A DNA stretch of 64,000 nt from Rhytidiadelphus loreus (GCA_947034895.1 OX344761.1:77995839-78059838); one strand, 5' to 3'. Positions 36,179-48,467 are shown, counted from the stretch's first letter. Numbers and translations: made by a program. Notes: a model not told the origin generated them from the sequence alone.

Positions 36179-39100
36179 TCACCTCCGAAGAGAATAATGG
36201 CATTGGCGGAAGTACTCCCCCAAATGTAGGTAGATACCTCCGCATTGAAGACAACTCATATTCGTCCGTTTATTTGAGAAGCAAAAGCGGCACTTCTTGC
36301 GGCTGCTAGTTCGCACAAGACTGTGCACTGCCGGTGCTGCCAAGCGGAAGTGCGAAACGCATCCCCTTCTCTGCATCCAAGGTTTGCACAGTGCCTTGGC
36401 TAACAACAATTGGAAATCAAGACGTGGCACTGCTTCTTGCACTAGGCGCTCACACATCGCCTTGTATATAATATAAGAATTCACCACAGAGGTATCCAAC
36501 AGGAAGAAGAACAATCAATGCCACCATTTTTGACTCCTGACCTGTGAGGAGTATGCACCTTTCATTTGGTATGCAATGTCCATGCCCCTCATGAAGTTGG
36601 TGTAACTTTTGTGTACTGAGGATGTTACAATAGACGTCTCTACACACTAGTAGAAAAGTGTGTTAGAATCCCTGAAAATATGTCACTTTGTTTTTGTTGA
36701 GTTCCTAGTTCAAAACGCAATCCAAACGTAGAAAAACTCTTTTTTTGTTTTTTTGCGTTTGAACTGCGTTTTGAACTGGGAACTCAACAAAAACGAAGTG
36801 ATGTATTTTCAAGGATTCTAACACACTTTTCTTCTAGTGACACCATGAACTCTACGTGGGACAGTTGGCCAATCCTCTCCATGTCGTGGTAATGGTGTGA
36901 AAAACAAGGACAATTGTAGTATAGGTGTGCGGTCCATCCACACCACACAAGACAGCTTGCGACTATTATGCATTTGCCAAGCACTGGTTCCTTGGGGCTC
37001 ATTTGCAAATAACTGCCTCTGTGCAAATGCTTGCGGAAGGCCAACACGATTACGGGTTACCGTGCCTACTCTATAAGTCCCTCGGGCTCCGAGGTCTACA
37101 ATCAACTTCATGGAAGTGAAGAAGTTGTCAGTGACAACCACATGATCTAGCCCATGTAGTCCTTCCATCAAACACATGACCACATCATAGCCAGATTTCG
37201 CACTACCTCCTTGGATTCCTCTAACAGCATCTCTATGAACAGACCCTGTATACACCTCAAAATTGTAAACGTACTTGGCATAGGCATCAATTAGGCACCA
37301 AATTTTTATGCCCCCATTTTATAGTTTTTTTTGGCAGGTACTACCTAATAGGACAATACTTCCCTTTATAACGCATCATGGACTCGTCTACCGTTACTTC
37401 TTGATGCAAATTCCAATTCTTCTTGCACTTCAACTGCATCTCTTGGATTAGCCACCCCAGCTTGGATAATTGACGTCCACGATTACAGATATCATCGTTG
37501 TCAAAAGAATTGTCATCTGCCACATGTAAGCATCGAATAATGTCCTCATATCTTGATTTGGACATTGTGCTTGCAATGATTTGGCAATACATGAATAGAA
37601 TTTTTTTGTTCCAATACGTCTTGTGGTTTGGAAACCGCTTTATCCCCATCATTAGAGAGATTCCTAGAAATGCACGCAGCTCCATTGGACACAATCCCCA
37701 CCATAGTGGTTCGCCCAATGGCAAACGTGTATCAAGGTCCAACTCGCTTGCATATCGATTTGTCTCCGCACAAATCAAGGACAAAGTTGTCTCATTCCAA
37801 AATCGTCCAAATAAAGTGAATTTGGTAGGCAAGCGTTGATATGGGAATGCGGGACCACTAGCAGGAGTCGTGAATCGCACAGGGTCATGGACGTACGAAC
37901 TGTGGTCAATGGTCCAGGATTCTTTGCGATAGGCATGCGAAAACACGGCAGCTTCCGTACGCATTGCGGCACGATTGCCACGTCTAGAAGTGCCCCTTCT
38001 ATTCGTGGCAAACTCAGTAGCTTTGATTGTCTCATGCACGACAGGAGTGCCATCGCCATTGACTGCAAGGCTCTGGAGATGCTGACCGCTTTGGCCAGTT
38101 GTGCGGGATTGGCGCTCGGCATTCAATTTTGAACCCTTCAAATTCCAAACAGCCTGGAGACGACAAACTTTTGCTGATGTGCCTCCATTAGTAACTGCTA
38201 TCATTGGAGTTCCGTAAAGAATCGATCCGTTCAGCTCGGCGTTCACAACTGGCTTGTTAAGCATCGTTGGAATTGGGAGTCCGAGATGTTGGACGCGCTT
38301 GTTCTGTACAGGAGTCATGATCTTGACTGCATTGTTGCTGATGTCGTTGCCACTTTCTCCGGGTGCAGGAAGTTGTTTACTGCCTAGTGGAACATGGCGG
38401 TCTGCCAACATGCGAGGGACTTTATTGCGGAAGCACGCTTGGGCACTTGGAGGTTCTTCCTTGTGAAAGTGCTGGAAATGCGGATGCAAGTCTTCAAAGT
38501 GTGGTGAGTGCTGGTGAGGGACTCTGTTTCTCATGAGAAAGGTACGCGGTTTGCTTCTTGGTGATCTGGAGCTGCGTTTTTCAGGGTTCCTATCTGTGAT
38601 ATTGTCCAAAAGCACTTGTTTGAATAGGTCACTAAAACTTGGAAGTTTAGACAGTTGATCCGTAGGTTTTGTAGAATGAAGTATGTGTTGCTCGTCATAG
38701 AGGAGGTCGTTCCTTCTGTAGTTGGTAGGGTGCTGACGATCAGTGCTTGCTTGTACAGGACAGTCTTCAGACTTACTGTGGACGAGGTCATTGTTAGCAA
38801 TATCAGCACATAGCGCTCCAACAACGTCCGAGAACGACAACGGGCAACCGAAGTCCGACGGAATTGATGAGCGCTGGTCACTGCAAGGGCGGAAGCTAGA
38901 AGAAGTGCTGAGGGAGTTCTTTGTTAATTCGAAGAAATCAGCTTCTACACGATAGACTGCTTCAACATCCGATGAGTAGTATGACAGCTCCTCAATGTAC
39001 AAGGACGACGGGTGAGGAGCTCCTTCTCTGGCTTGATCACTCTCATTTTCTGCATCTTTGCCACTGTCTGGAGGTCCTGTCAATTCAATATGGTGTACTT

Positions 39101-39260
39101 CACCGCAAGGGAGATGTAATTCATTTCCGTCATCTAAGAGCACAACATAATAGAGCTCATGTCTATCTGCTAGCATGTACGATTGGATTGCCAAGCCCAG
39201 AATCCATTCGCCTTCATCACTTCCTGAGCACGATTAGGAAGTCGTTGTAATGCAGAGGAA
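36179..39260 (-). pseudogene. piggyBac-type transposase, inactivated
   Basis: A 617-codon open segment (39194-37341) carries a long N-terminal part with a Tudor-like stretch (LYYVVLLDDG) and then the DDE_Tnp_1_7 catalytic domain: FGRFWNETTL, FLGISLMMGIKRFPN and the first catalytic Asp in VTVDESMMRYKG. The rest lies in other frames: second Asp in VVVTDNFFTS and third in VVWMDR (37255-36840), then SQKWWH, FFFLLDTSVVNSYIIYK and a C-terminal Cys-rich finger (CRFC, CLQC) ending at 36179. Breaks are an in-frame TAG at 37341-37343, a one-base excess in the C-run at 37311-37315, a 195-bp CACTA MITE at 36645-36839, and an in-frame TGA at 36515-36517. The family cuts and pastes DNA at TTAA sites. I could not identify this copy's own terminal repeats. 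piggyBac is well known in animals and fungi and unusual in land plants. Confidence 0.92.
36645..36839. mobile_element. CACTA-type MITE nested in the piggyBac transposase
   Basis: The left end CACTAGTAGAAAAGTGTGTT is mirrored at the right with one mismatch, and the inverted repeat extends over most of the 195 bp. ACA is duplicated at both borders (36642-36644 and 36840-36842). It interrupts the transposase just after the third catalytic Asp region, so it arrived after the piggyBac copy. Confidence 0.93.
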
Positions 39261-39339
39261 GGAATCCTCACAGGAATGGGATCTGATATCACTTTTGGGA
39301 GCGGTTCGTTGGATCCTTGGACATGTAAGTAGGCTTGGC

Positions 39340-40031
39340 CTCTCTAGAAGAAATTTTTGCACTCTGATGGTACACTTCTAATTGCTTTGTTGGTCAGCTC
39401 GTCGTCATAGTTGGTACGTCCAGGAGAAGAGCTACGACTATGTGAAGCACTGCATGCTAGATGTTGCTGCTCAACTCCTTTCAATCGTTTCAGTTGGGGC
39501 AAAGAGTTGATCAATGGCAGTGTCTTCTTCCGTTTGGTGGATGCACTTTTGGAACCTTCGCTGTTGCGTCAAGGGTTGCCACCGAGGTCATCAGCTTCCA
39601 TTCTTATAGAACGCCGTGCTTGTTCACTATAGGCTTGGTCGATGTCCTCTAATATGTTGTAAAGAGCTTCGACAACAACTTGCCACGAGATAGTTTGTGG
39701 ACTAGGCACTTCCGGCAAATCAAAGTTGTACTGCAGGTCGTCACCCATGATGGTTATCTAGCCACAGTAAATTACGTAGAGCCTTGTTGACGTTGTCGTT
39801 GAAACCATTTGGGTGCCCTTCGGGAAGTCTCTCTGTCCAGCGGAGAATTTTTGCACAATGATATCTAAAAAGGAAACGGAGTCCTTGTGGACTGTTAATT
39901 CTTCGCACTTCTTTTTTTACTATTTGACGTAGAAGAAATCTCTTATCTAGAAGTTGTAGAATGCGTTGGGTTTGAGATGTAGATTCACCTATTTGTCTAG
40001 TCCACTCATGAATCACTGTCTTGCATGCCAA
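39340..40031 (-). pseudogene. broken coding sequence upstream of the piggyBac transposase
   Basis: Three protein-like segments lie on the same strand as the transposase. The first (40031-39741, 96 codons) is charged and contains WTRQIGEST and RRINSPQG. The second (39749-39569, 60 codons; begins MGDDLQYNFDLPE) overlaps the first in another frame. The third (about 39563-39345) contains STKRKK and ends before an in-frame stop. Similar composition and order suggest one former reading frame or exon set, either the N-terminal part of the transposase or a second gene carried by the element. I recognise no domain. Confidence 0.5.
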
Positions 40032-41385
40032 TAACGATGATGAGTTTGTCTATACAGTATCATGTGTATGACAACGACATGCGTTGCAATACTTCAGAAG
40101 TCAAAATCTATTGTTGTAACGATAGTGAGGAGGCAATGTAAAAGCTGGAGCAAGTACGAGTTCTATGGATTTCTCATTCATTGTGTGCTAATGGATAGTA
40201 TGTCGTCAGCAATGAAAGGGACTGTGACTTCCGTTCCTGTACTATGCAAGCAAGTATTTCAAAGCGGTTCTCATTTCTAATTTCTCTCTCAATGGAAGAA
40301 ATGAATACTGTAGAAGCTGTGAGCGTAAATGCAAGACTGAAATATTTGCATCTCTCTATAAACTATGTGTTTGCAGCCTAAGATGTTGGAGCAAGAGGAT
40401 GTTTCAGGAAGACAGGCTGGGAAGAACTAATTTCGTGACAATTGTATAGTTCTGGCTGCGTGGATGTGCAGGTTTCTTGGAGTGTTGTTGATGTTCAAAA
40501 CGAGTGACCTTTTTTTGGGGAGGGCACATGAAATGCTTCTTCTGTACTTACAACAATAGAAAAATTTAAAGAAAAATTTAGTAGCAAGTGTACGTACATC
40601 ATCAATTGCAGCTACTAGTTATGAATGCAATAGACTCATTGCCATCATTATTTTGGAAACTTGTGAGCTCTCTTGACGTCTTTTTGAAGTTGAAGATATG
40701 ACATCTGTCCTAGTGCCATTGCCTGTAGTTATTCCAATACTAATTGAAGACGGCAATTTTCAAAGTGGTTGCGTAATTATCCAATTGGTAGTATTGACAC
40801 AACTCACAATTTACTGAAGTGTACAAGAATTTTGCTCAATGAATGGAGAATGAAGCTTCATGGTTGAGAATTCTATTATGCCGCCATTTGAAGACACAAC
40901 TATGAAACCGTTAATTCCCTTCTTCTGTTTTATAATCTTTGGATTTCATGTGCTAGTGACACCTGCCATTGTACTCTGATTTCTCTTTATTACTCTTGTC
41001 TTGCAAGAGAATGTATATTGTTCTGTTGGAACCATTCTTTTATCACGTAATCAACTGTCTTGATTTTCAGAACGCCACCACCTGCCCAAAATGACAGCCC
41101 AATGTCCACTGCCCCTATGAAATGTTTGATCCTCAAAAAACTAATTTCAACACTTTTCAACATCTGGGCACTACCAAATTTCTATTGAAATCAGACATGT
41201 TTCATCACTACCATTTTTCTCTACCAATTGTTCATAGTAATACACTCACCGCCGGCACTAATCAATGTAGAACTTCAATGTGAACCTCCAAAAAAAAGGA
41301 TGAATGAAAAAACTTAATTCTCTGGCTTCTGTGAACCTTCCAATCTGTTCATCGTCCAATTTCTGGACATCATAGCGCTTAGGGG
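40032..41385. other. intergenic DNA, no gene recognised
   Basis: Moderately AT-rich with only short, unrecognisable frames. It may include the outer part of the piggyBac element, but no terminal repeat could be paired. Confidence 0.4.
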
Positions 41386-41389
41386 TTAA
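41370..41389 (-). repeat. solo piggyBac-like terminus
   Basis: Read on the minus strand this is TTAA followed by CCCCTAAGCGCTATGA, the same pattern as the ends of the TTAA-flanked elements at 42191 and 45881. No partner end was found to the left, so it may be a truncated copy. Confidence 0.35.
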
Positions 41390-41671
41390 GCATTTGCCAA
41401 ATGTTCATTTATACTTTGCTAGTGGATGGAATAAGAGCAAAGGTGGATCCATTTCTGAAATGTTTACTTGAATTCAAAAAAGCTTTTCCCCTACAACTTT
41501 GAATGCTAGTGTCTTCTAATATGTATGGTCAAACTTCATGAAATTTTTATCACATGATCTCATCCAAGTATAGTACAAGATCATACAGTTAAATTTTTTA
41601 ATTTTAATTTTTTCGTTGGATGAAGGCAGCCGAAATGGCAATTTCAAACTGATTTTTGTCAAAAAAAAGAG

Positions 41672-41693
41672 GACTTGGCCCTTTAGGAGTTAA
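41672..41693 (-). repeat. solo piggyBac-like terminus
   Basis: On the minus strand, TTAA followed by CTCCTAAAGGGCCAAG, nearly identical to the left terminus of the element at 45881 (TTAA, then ATCCTAAAGGACCAAG). The other end of this copy was not found. Confidence 0.4.
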
Positions 41694-42190
41694 GTTCAGT
41701 AAAGGTCATATAATTTTGGAACTTTGTCTATTACTTTCTACATGCCACAATGCCTGTTTTTGGTGAAGCCATATCTTTTTTTAGACTCCACATGTGTGGG
41801 TTTTGTAAGGCCTATGATAAAAAAATAGTTACCTATGGCAAAATTCTTTAGAAATCCATAAGTAATTCAAAAATGCTCCAAAAAATATGAAACCACTTGG
41901 GTTAGATTCCACATCAATTTCTCTTCAAGCGAAAAATAAAGAAAAATAATTTTGTGCATCTAGGAACCATCGGAAAGGCCGACCAGCCCTTAAACGGGCG
42001 CTTAAAGAGCAGACTACCATACTAGTGATGTATACCATAGGTGAAGGGCGGGGTTGGCACTTTAATGCCAAATATTTAATTAAAGTTCCCAAAGTATGTA
42101 TACACACTATACATTTTTTAGATGTTTATGGGATAGTTTCAAATGAATAGAGATTTTGAAGTGTTCAATGGTAAACTTGTTATAAACCCT

Positions 42191-43160
42191 TTAACTCCTC
42201 ATCGCCTAAGGTCCATTTGAGTTCAAAAACATCATTGATTTTGAAGTGTTATGGATGTAAATGTCACTAAGTTATAGAGATCTCAACTGTACAATCTTGT
42301 AGTGTGCATGTTGTAGATTGTGTAAATCAAATTTGGGGTCATTTGACTGTATAGATTGAGAGATTATAATGTTTTAGTGTTGATAAAAGATGCTGAAATT
42401 TTCCTAAAAACACCTTTGGAGGTGAAATTCGATTTCTAAACCTATTCAAATGAAAAAACTTGAAACTATAAAGTGATTTAGAAACAAAAGACAAACACTT
42501 TGATGGGGAAAAAAAATCATTCAATTGACTCATTGCGTTTGCAAAATTGTATTGAAATGTCAAAAAACAGTGAAAAAAGTAGCAAAAAAACACATCTATG
42601 GCTAAACCTAACTCTACAAAAATGCTTCTCAGTCAATCATAACTTCTTGGATTGATATGAAATTCTTACCACAAGAACTAGACTAGTATGCTCAACTTTT
42701 CCAACACAAAAAATTGAAAACAATCCCTGTCTAAAGAATTTATAAGCCCCCGAAGTTCACTGTAATGCAAAAATGTCTGAATTTTGAACTTCAAATTGCT
42801 CCCAAGCATTCAAAACAACTTGGATTGACCTGAAAATTTTACCAAAATAACTAGACTTCAAGGTGAACATAATACAACAAATTTTATTGAAAACAAACAT
42901 TAGATGAAGGAGATACAAGCCCCCAAAGTTTTAGCCTTCAAATGTAATTTGGTGAATTCAAATTGAACCTGTGAACTTCGATTGGCTTCCAAGAAATCAA
43001 TACACCTTGGATTGATCTGAAAATTGTACCACATAAATTAGAAGAGAGAACGCAACTTTACCATCAAGTTTTATTGAATTTGGACATCAGATGCAAAAGT
43101 TACAACACTTTGAATTTTCTGTGAGGACACTTTTCGTCCCCTCCAGCGATGAGGGGTTAA
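42191..43160. mobile_element. piggyBac-like MITE, TTAA-flanked
   Basis: TTAA at 42191-42194 is followed by CTCCTCATCGCC; the reverse-complemented right end is TTAA (43157-43160) followed by CCCCTCATCGCT. The 4-bp TTAA on both sides and the C-rich terminus are the hallmarks of piggyBac-type insertion. The interior (about 960 bp) has no long frame. It contains three diverged copies of a block starting TTGGATTGA(T/C).TGAAA at 42651, 42821 and 43009. Confidence 0.75.
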
Positions 43161-45880
43161 AGCTAAAGGGTGTTTTGGATGTAAAAAAATCTAAAATTGC
43201 CAATTTTAGATGAATTGTCCAAAGCAGGAAGGTAATTTTTTTAAACTCCAAACATATAAAAGTGTTTTAAACAAGGCAATGTTAAAAAAAAATTAGCCCA
43301 TTTGACTACAAGGATTGAAAGATTATAACATTTGAAATGAGAAATTTTTCTTCTCATTCCTAAGGAAAGAGGGTCAGTAGACTTTGAGCCTTTTTTGGAG
43401 TAAAATTTTTCATCTACACAAAAATGAGTATTTTAACCATTTATAAGCATATGATGTTAGATTCCGACATGAAAAATTTTAGAAGCAAATATGGATTCTA
43501 GCTTACTCTAAATCACCCTACAATATATGTAAGGAAGTTCAGTGCATTGGCAATATTCTAGTCATTTTTTGATGATTTTTTGTGAAATGAGAAATTTTCT
43601 ATTTGAAATCCAAATGGTATAAAATTAGAGACAAACATTTGGAATATGTGGGAAAATTTTCAAGAACTTTGACTTCATAGATTGCAAGATAGTAGGCTTG
43701 AAGCTAGAAGAAAATGTTTTTTTCTTGAAGTTTTTTTCCACAATATAGCTAACAAATTTTGGCTCCTCTTAGAATGTGATTTGAGAATTAAATTTCTTTT
43801 GACAGTTGTACAACTTATTTTATTAGATACAAACATGCCAAATTTCAAAATTTGATAAGTGTTTAATTGCAAAAGATGCCCAAATTACCTTCATTGCCAA
43901 AAAAATTTAAGGCAACAAAACTTTTGATTTGAGCACTTGATTAGAAAAAAGATTAAATTTCCACTAAGATTCATCTAGTGTCAAAAATTTGTGAACATTC
44001 AACCAAAATTGACTTCATAGGATCCTACTTGGATTTACAATTGTTTATTGAACAAGTGCCATTGACCTTCAACAAGTGCCATTGACCAAACAATTATTCA
44101 TAGGATCCTACTTGAATTGAATCGGTTGTCATTGAATCGGTTTCATGGTGTATCCCTTATATATGTATGTAGTAGAGGGAAAGGAAAATTTGTGAAGAAG
44201 GATAGGGGCGGTACAAAATTGGACACTTAAATTTTATATGTAAGATAGTCCCACTTGAAAAATTGTCGAGAAAATTGTATGAATGAATTTAAAAAAACAT
44301 AGGGGATTGAAAAGTAGGCCCCTTGTAGCTTTTTATGTAAAAATATGGTCATCTTAAATGCAATAATTATGATAAATTGCCCCACATCAAATACCCTCTC
44401 CACTCAGTTGTATACTTTAAATTACACGAGAAATTACAATGAGTGATCTCCCCAAAGAAACATAGAAATACCAATCCAATATCAATAATCTTTCTAATGA
44501 AATACTAATCCACCAAACAAATTTGCACAAAATTGCACACAAAATTGCAAGTTTGCCATAACTCTGGCTTCTCAACAATCTTGACAATCTTCTCAAGAAA
44601 TGTTGGGGGCAAAGAAGCTGTGATTCGCGATGGATGAAATGTGAATTCTCATTTTTGTATTCAGTTTGTTTGAACTGAGTGGATGATAATACAACCATAA
44701 ATGTTGAATTCATAATTCCCTTATTGCCCAAATCATTTTCTGAATTTCTTGCTTAATCTCTCTTTGTATAATTATGGTAATTTCCTCAATTTCCTTAAAT
44801 TGATCATTAATAAAAATTGATTTATTAGGATTTGACCATTCCTTGAGATGGATGAGATGTTATTTATATGGACAAAACATCACCTTGAAAAATTGTTGTC
44901 ATCTTCAATAGTATAGCCCTCGAACGCCACAGAATGGCGTTCGGATGGCAATCCACTGAGTTTTTTCATCCGTTTTAAAGCTCTTTGTTCCCATTTTCCT
45001 TGGTTGATCTTTCATGTTGAGTTATAAAGAGTATCCAAAAAAAGAGCATTAGTCTAGCCAATGTTTGTTTTTACAAAAATGAGGAATTTAAAAAAAAAAT
45101 GCTATTTTAGTGTATTTTGGGAAATTGTTGCTCCTTGCTCTAAATCTGAAATTTCTCCACAAAAATGATATTTTTTGAGTGTGAGCCCAACTAACAAAAT
45201 AAAGGTCATCTACTCTAGTCTCTACTCCAATTTGAATTTTGGAAAAATTTCTAGTATTGAATATTTGATTGCAATTTGAATTTTGTATGTATTTTCAATG
45301 TCTATTGAATTCTAATTATAGAATGACATGGAAATTTAGTTTACACTATGATATTTGCCATTGTAATGTACACACATGGTGAAATTTTCAGATTTGTTGA
45401 AATAGTTTTCTATTTGATGTGAATTTTCTTCACTTTATCTTCAAAAATTCTCAAAAAAATCAATTTTCCACAAAAAAATCTAAATTTTTTGTGAAGTAAT
45501 GAAGACATGTAATTTCATCTTTGAAAAAAAAAAAAAAATTCATGCATATCTAGTTGCAAAATGGCAACAAACTAAGTGATGGATAGTGAGACTTAAAATC
45601 ATTGGTGATGGGTCCATCATTTAGGGGATAGACTGAAAAGCACCAAGGGTCATAACATTCTTAACCCATAAACAGCACCACAGATGTTTTGTGTCTGATA
45701 AATGACAAAGAATCCTTTTGTATAGGACAGAAGTGAAACTATTCATCCTTGAAAATTTGTTGTGCAAAGGGGAGGTCTTCTCTAGTATCTTAACTTCTAA
45801 TGAGTGCTTTTGCATTTTTTTTAAGTCAATGATTTCCATGATATCCAAAGGGGCGATTTCCATGGTCACGATTTTGTTCC
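43161..45880. other. AT-rich intergenic DNA
   Basis: No gene is recognised. One compact GC-rich hairpin is present (CGAACGCCA, loop CAGAA, TGGCGTTCG at 44921-44943). Frames of up to 104 codons on the minus strand have no recognisable motifs. Confidence 0.45.
44921..44943. repeat. perfect 9-bp-stem hairpin
   Basis: CGAACGCCA and TGGCGTTCG pair perfectly around a 5-base loop in otherwise AT-rich DNA. A similar but imperfect GAAGGAC/GTCCCTTC hairpin lies inside the right terminus of the element ending at 46808, so this may be the remnant of another element end. Confidence 0.5.
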
Positions 45881-46808
45881 TTAAATCCTAAAGGACCAAG
45901 GCCTTTTTCTACCAGAAAACATTCAAAACTGCCATACCTATAACAAGGATTAAAAAAAATTGAAACATTTTATTTTTCATATCTAAACATAGGATCTTAC
46001 ACCTAACTAGTATGAGAGTGTGTGGAAAAAATTTCAAAATTTTTGACCGCTCATATTGCAAGATATCCGCGTTTAAAGTGGAAAAAACAAGTTTTTTTAG
46101 CACATTTTGGGACTAGATTTATTGACTTTGAACATTTTTAACTTAAAATTTTTGCACTACAAAGTTTTGAGCTTTAAATATTTATAGTGAAGAATTGAGT
46201 TGAGAGTCTAGGTAAAAAACAAATTCAAAAAAGAATTAATTATCATTCTTAAAAAAATTGTTAAATAGAAGTAGGTATGAGATAGAAGGAAAATCTAAAA
46301 TATTCATATATTTTAGATGGAATTAAAATGCACTAATCCCAATGGTGAGATTGCTCTAGCAAGTAAATCAGACCATGCAAAAAAAAAAATTGAAAAATTT
46401 GAAAAATTACATTCACAAATGAGTCCTATAAGTTATTTTTTTTAAAAAGATGCTCTAACTAACCGAAAAACAAGAATGTCCATAACTTTCTCATAACATA
46501 TCCAAATGAAATGAATCAAAGCTTTCTAGATAGACAAAAATATAATCTATGAGAAAAAATAATATTAAAAAAAAAATTCAAATTTTTGTCCAATTTTTTT
46601 TGGCTGCCCGAGCTGCCCGCCATTCCCTCATTTGAGCTTATTTGGTCATAACTATTGTTCCCGGGCACCGATTTTGAAAAAAATTATATTTCCACAAAGC
46701 TAATCAACTTTTCTACCTCTAAAAAAAATTAAGAAAAATTTCAGCTCATAGGTACCTGCCCAAAAACACATTTGTCCCCCGAAGGGACAATGGTCCTTCA
46801 GGGGTTAA
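45881..46808. mobile_element. piggyBac-like MITE, TTAA-flanked, second family member
   Basis: TTAA (45881-45884) followed by ATCCTAAAGGACCAAGGCC at the left; reverse-complemented right end TTAA (46805-46808) followed by CCCCTGAAGGACCATTGTCC. Ends match over most of 19 bp. The right terminus can form a hairpin (CCCCCGAAGGGAC with GGTCCTTCAGGGG). The interior is AT-rich and non-coding. Confidence 0.7.
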
Positions 46809-48467
46809 AGGTTAATCTTCTATAAATGGGGCCCTTTGCTTTCTTCCCAAAGGACCGACACCTTAGCATCCAATTTATTTTAATGGGTTTATGATTTTGT
46901 AGTTGGATATCAATGTTGGGAGTGGCTAGGATCTTAATCCGAATTGCCACCTAGACATCCTATTATACATCCAAATATCCTTTTTGAGATCATGGATTGG
47001 TTATGAAGTCCAAAGTTAACTATTTAACAATGCAATGGACATTCATGGATGATACATGACACATAATCCTTCTACATAAAACAAAAGTATGGAAAAGGAA
47101 GATTTTGCATAGTAGTTTGACCTTCAATGAGTGCACTTGTTTTTTTAACCAAATGATTCACATGGTACTACAAAAGAATGATTCCCACAATGAACAACCA
47201 ATCTCTTAAAAATTAAGAATGTTACAATGCATCTACACCAAAAAGAAATATATAAGATTTCAAATTGTTTTGACTTCTATATTCATACCAAAGGGAACTA
47301 TTTTAACCCTTCAAGGATGATGAGGCTGAGAATGGTCAATGGATGATTCCTTGTACCAAAGAATGCACCTACAAATCCCAATAGCAATTCTGGTGACTAC
47401 CTTAATTATAGGGGCCATGTTCTTTAACCCTTAAACATCGTAGAGAATGAGAAGATCACAGAGAACATGGGCATGGTGCTGACTAAACCTCCATAATATT
47501 TAACAAGTCGAGTCTTATGTCGGTCATACAAGACACCAACACATAAAAAAAAAGGCTGAAGAAACCATTCCATGACTTAACATAAGTAAAATACTACCTT
47601 CAATTCCTTGTATGTTTAGACTGAACATACCGATAGTCACAAAATCAACATAGACATTTGATGTCCAATAAATGAAAAGAACATGTTTTGGGCCTAAACT
47701 ATTCATCCATTGGACGCCAAACGTTTCATCCAAATATTCAACGTGAGATTTTTTGGATCTTGACAGCCAAATTCAAGGAAAATATCCTTCTGAAAATCTC
47801 CGAATCAATGCATACAGAAGGATGCACCTCTCCCAATTCTATCCCCTAAATATACTTGGCCAACACATGTGGGCTGAATATTGGACAGATGTACCTAGGG
47901 GACATGATTGGGAGAGCAGACACAAATATTGGGTATGCTTACCTAAACATGTCCTCAGCTGGATATGTTGGATACACATCAACAAATTAAAACTTTGAAC
48001 CCTAAGAATTTTGAACATGTTATTCAAATAATGTACGCGTAAGTACATTGGACCCCCCTTTCAATAAATGATCAATGCAAATTGTGTAGGTTTCACGTTT
48101 CCTTTTCAGAAACACTAAAAAGGCCACTAGTAAGTTCAAAGAGAATGAGAATAAAATAAAATAAAAAGTCTTGGGTTCTGTGGCAAGCTTCAAGTCCAAT
48201 TGCTGAAAGAATGATTGTATTTGCGAAGGACAGTCCTCCCTGTCATCTGTGCCCCTGTATGGCTGTGAATCTCACTGCGGGGGGTGGGGTGGGGGGCTTG
48301 TGAAACAGCTCGTGTCAGTTTGATCTAATCCCTCCTGCTGTCAATGTACCAAATCGGCTAAACTACCGCAAGACAAATTACTCTTCTGAAACCAAAAGTA
48401 CAGTAAGAAAATCTATGACAAATCGAATGGAAAGAGAACAAAACCCAAGTATTACAAACCTCTGTAT
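46809..48467. other. intergenic DNA downstream of RCC2
   Basis: Non-coding AT-rich sequence becoming more complex towards the RCC2 stop, where it presumably holds the 3' UTR (about 48100-48467, with a G-rich run at 48278-48296). Two further TTAACCCTT sites (TTAA at 47303-47306 and 47424-47427) resemble left ends of the piggyBac-like family without identified partners. Confidence 0.45.

Noticed and set aside
37498..38466. Plus-strand frames of 63-113 codons
   Set aside because: Antisense shadows of the piggyBac transposase.
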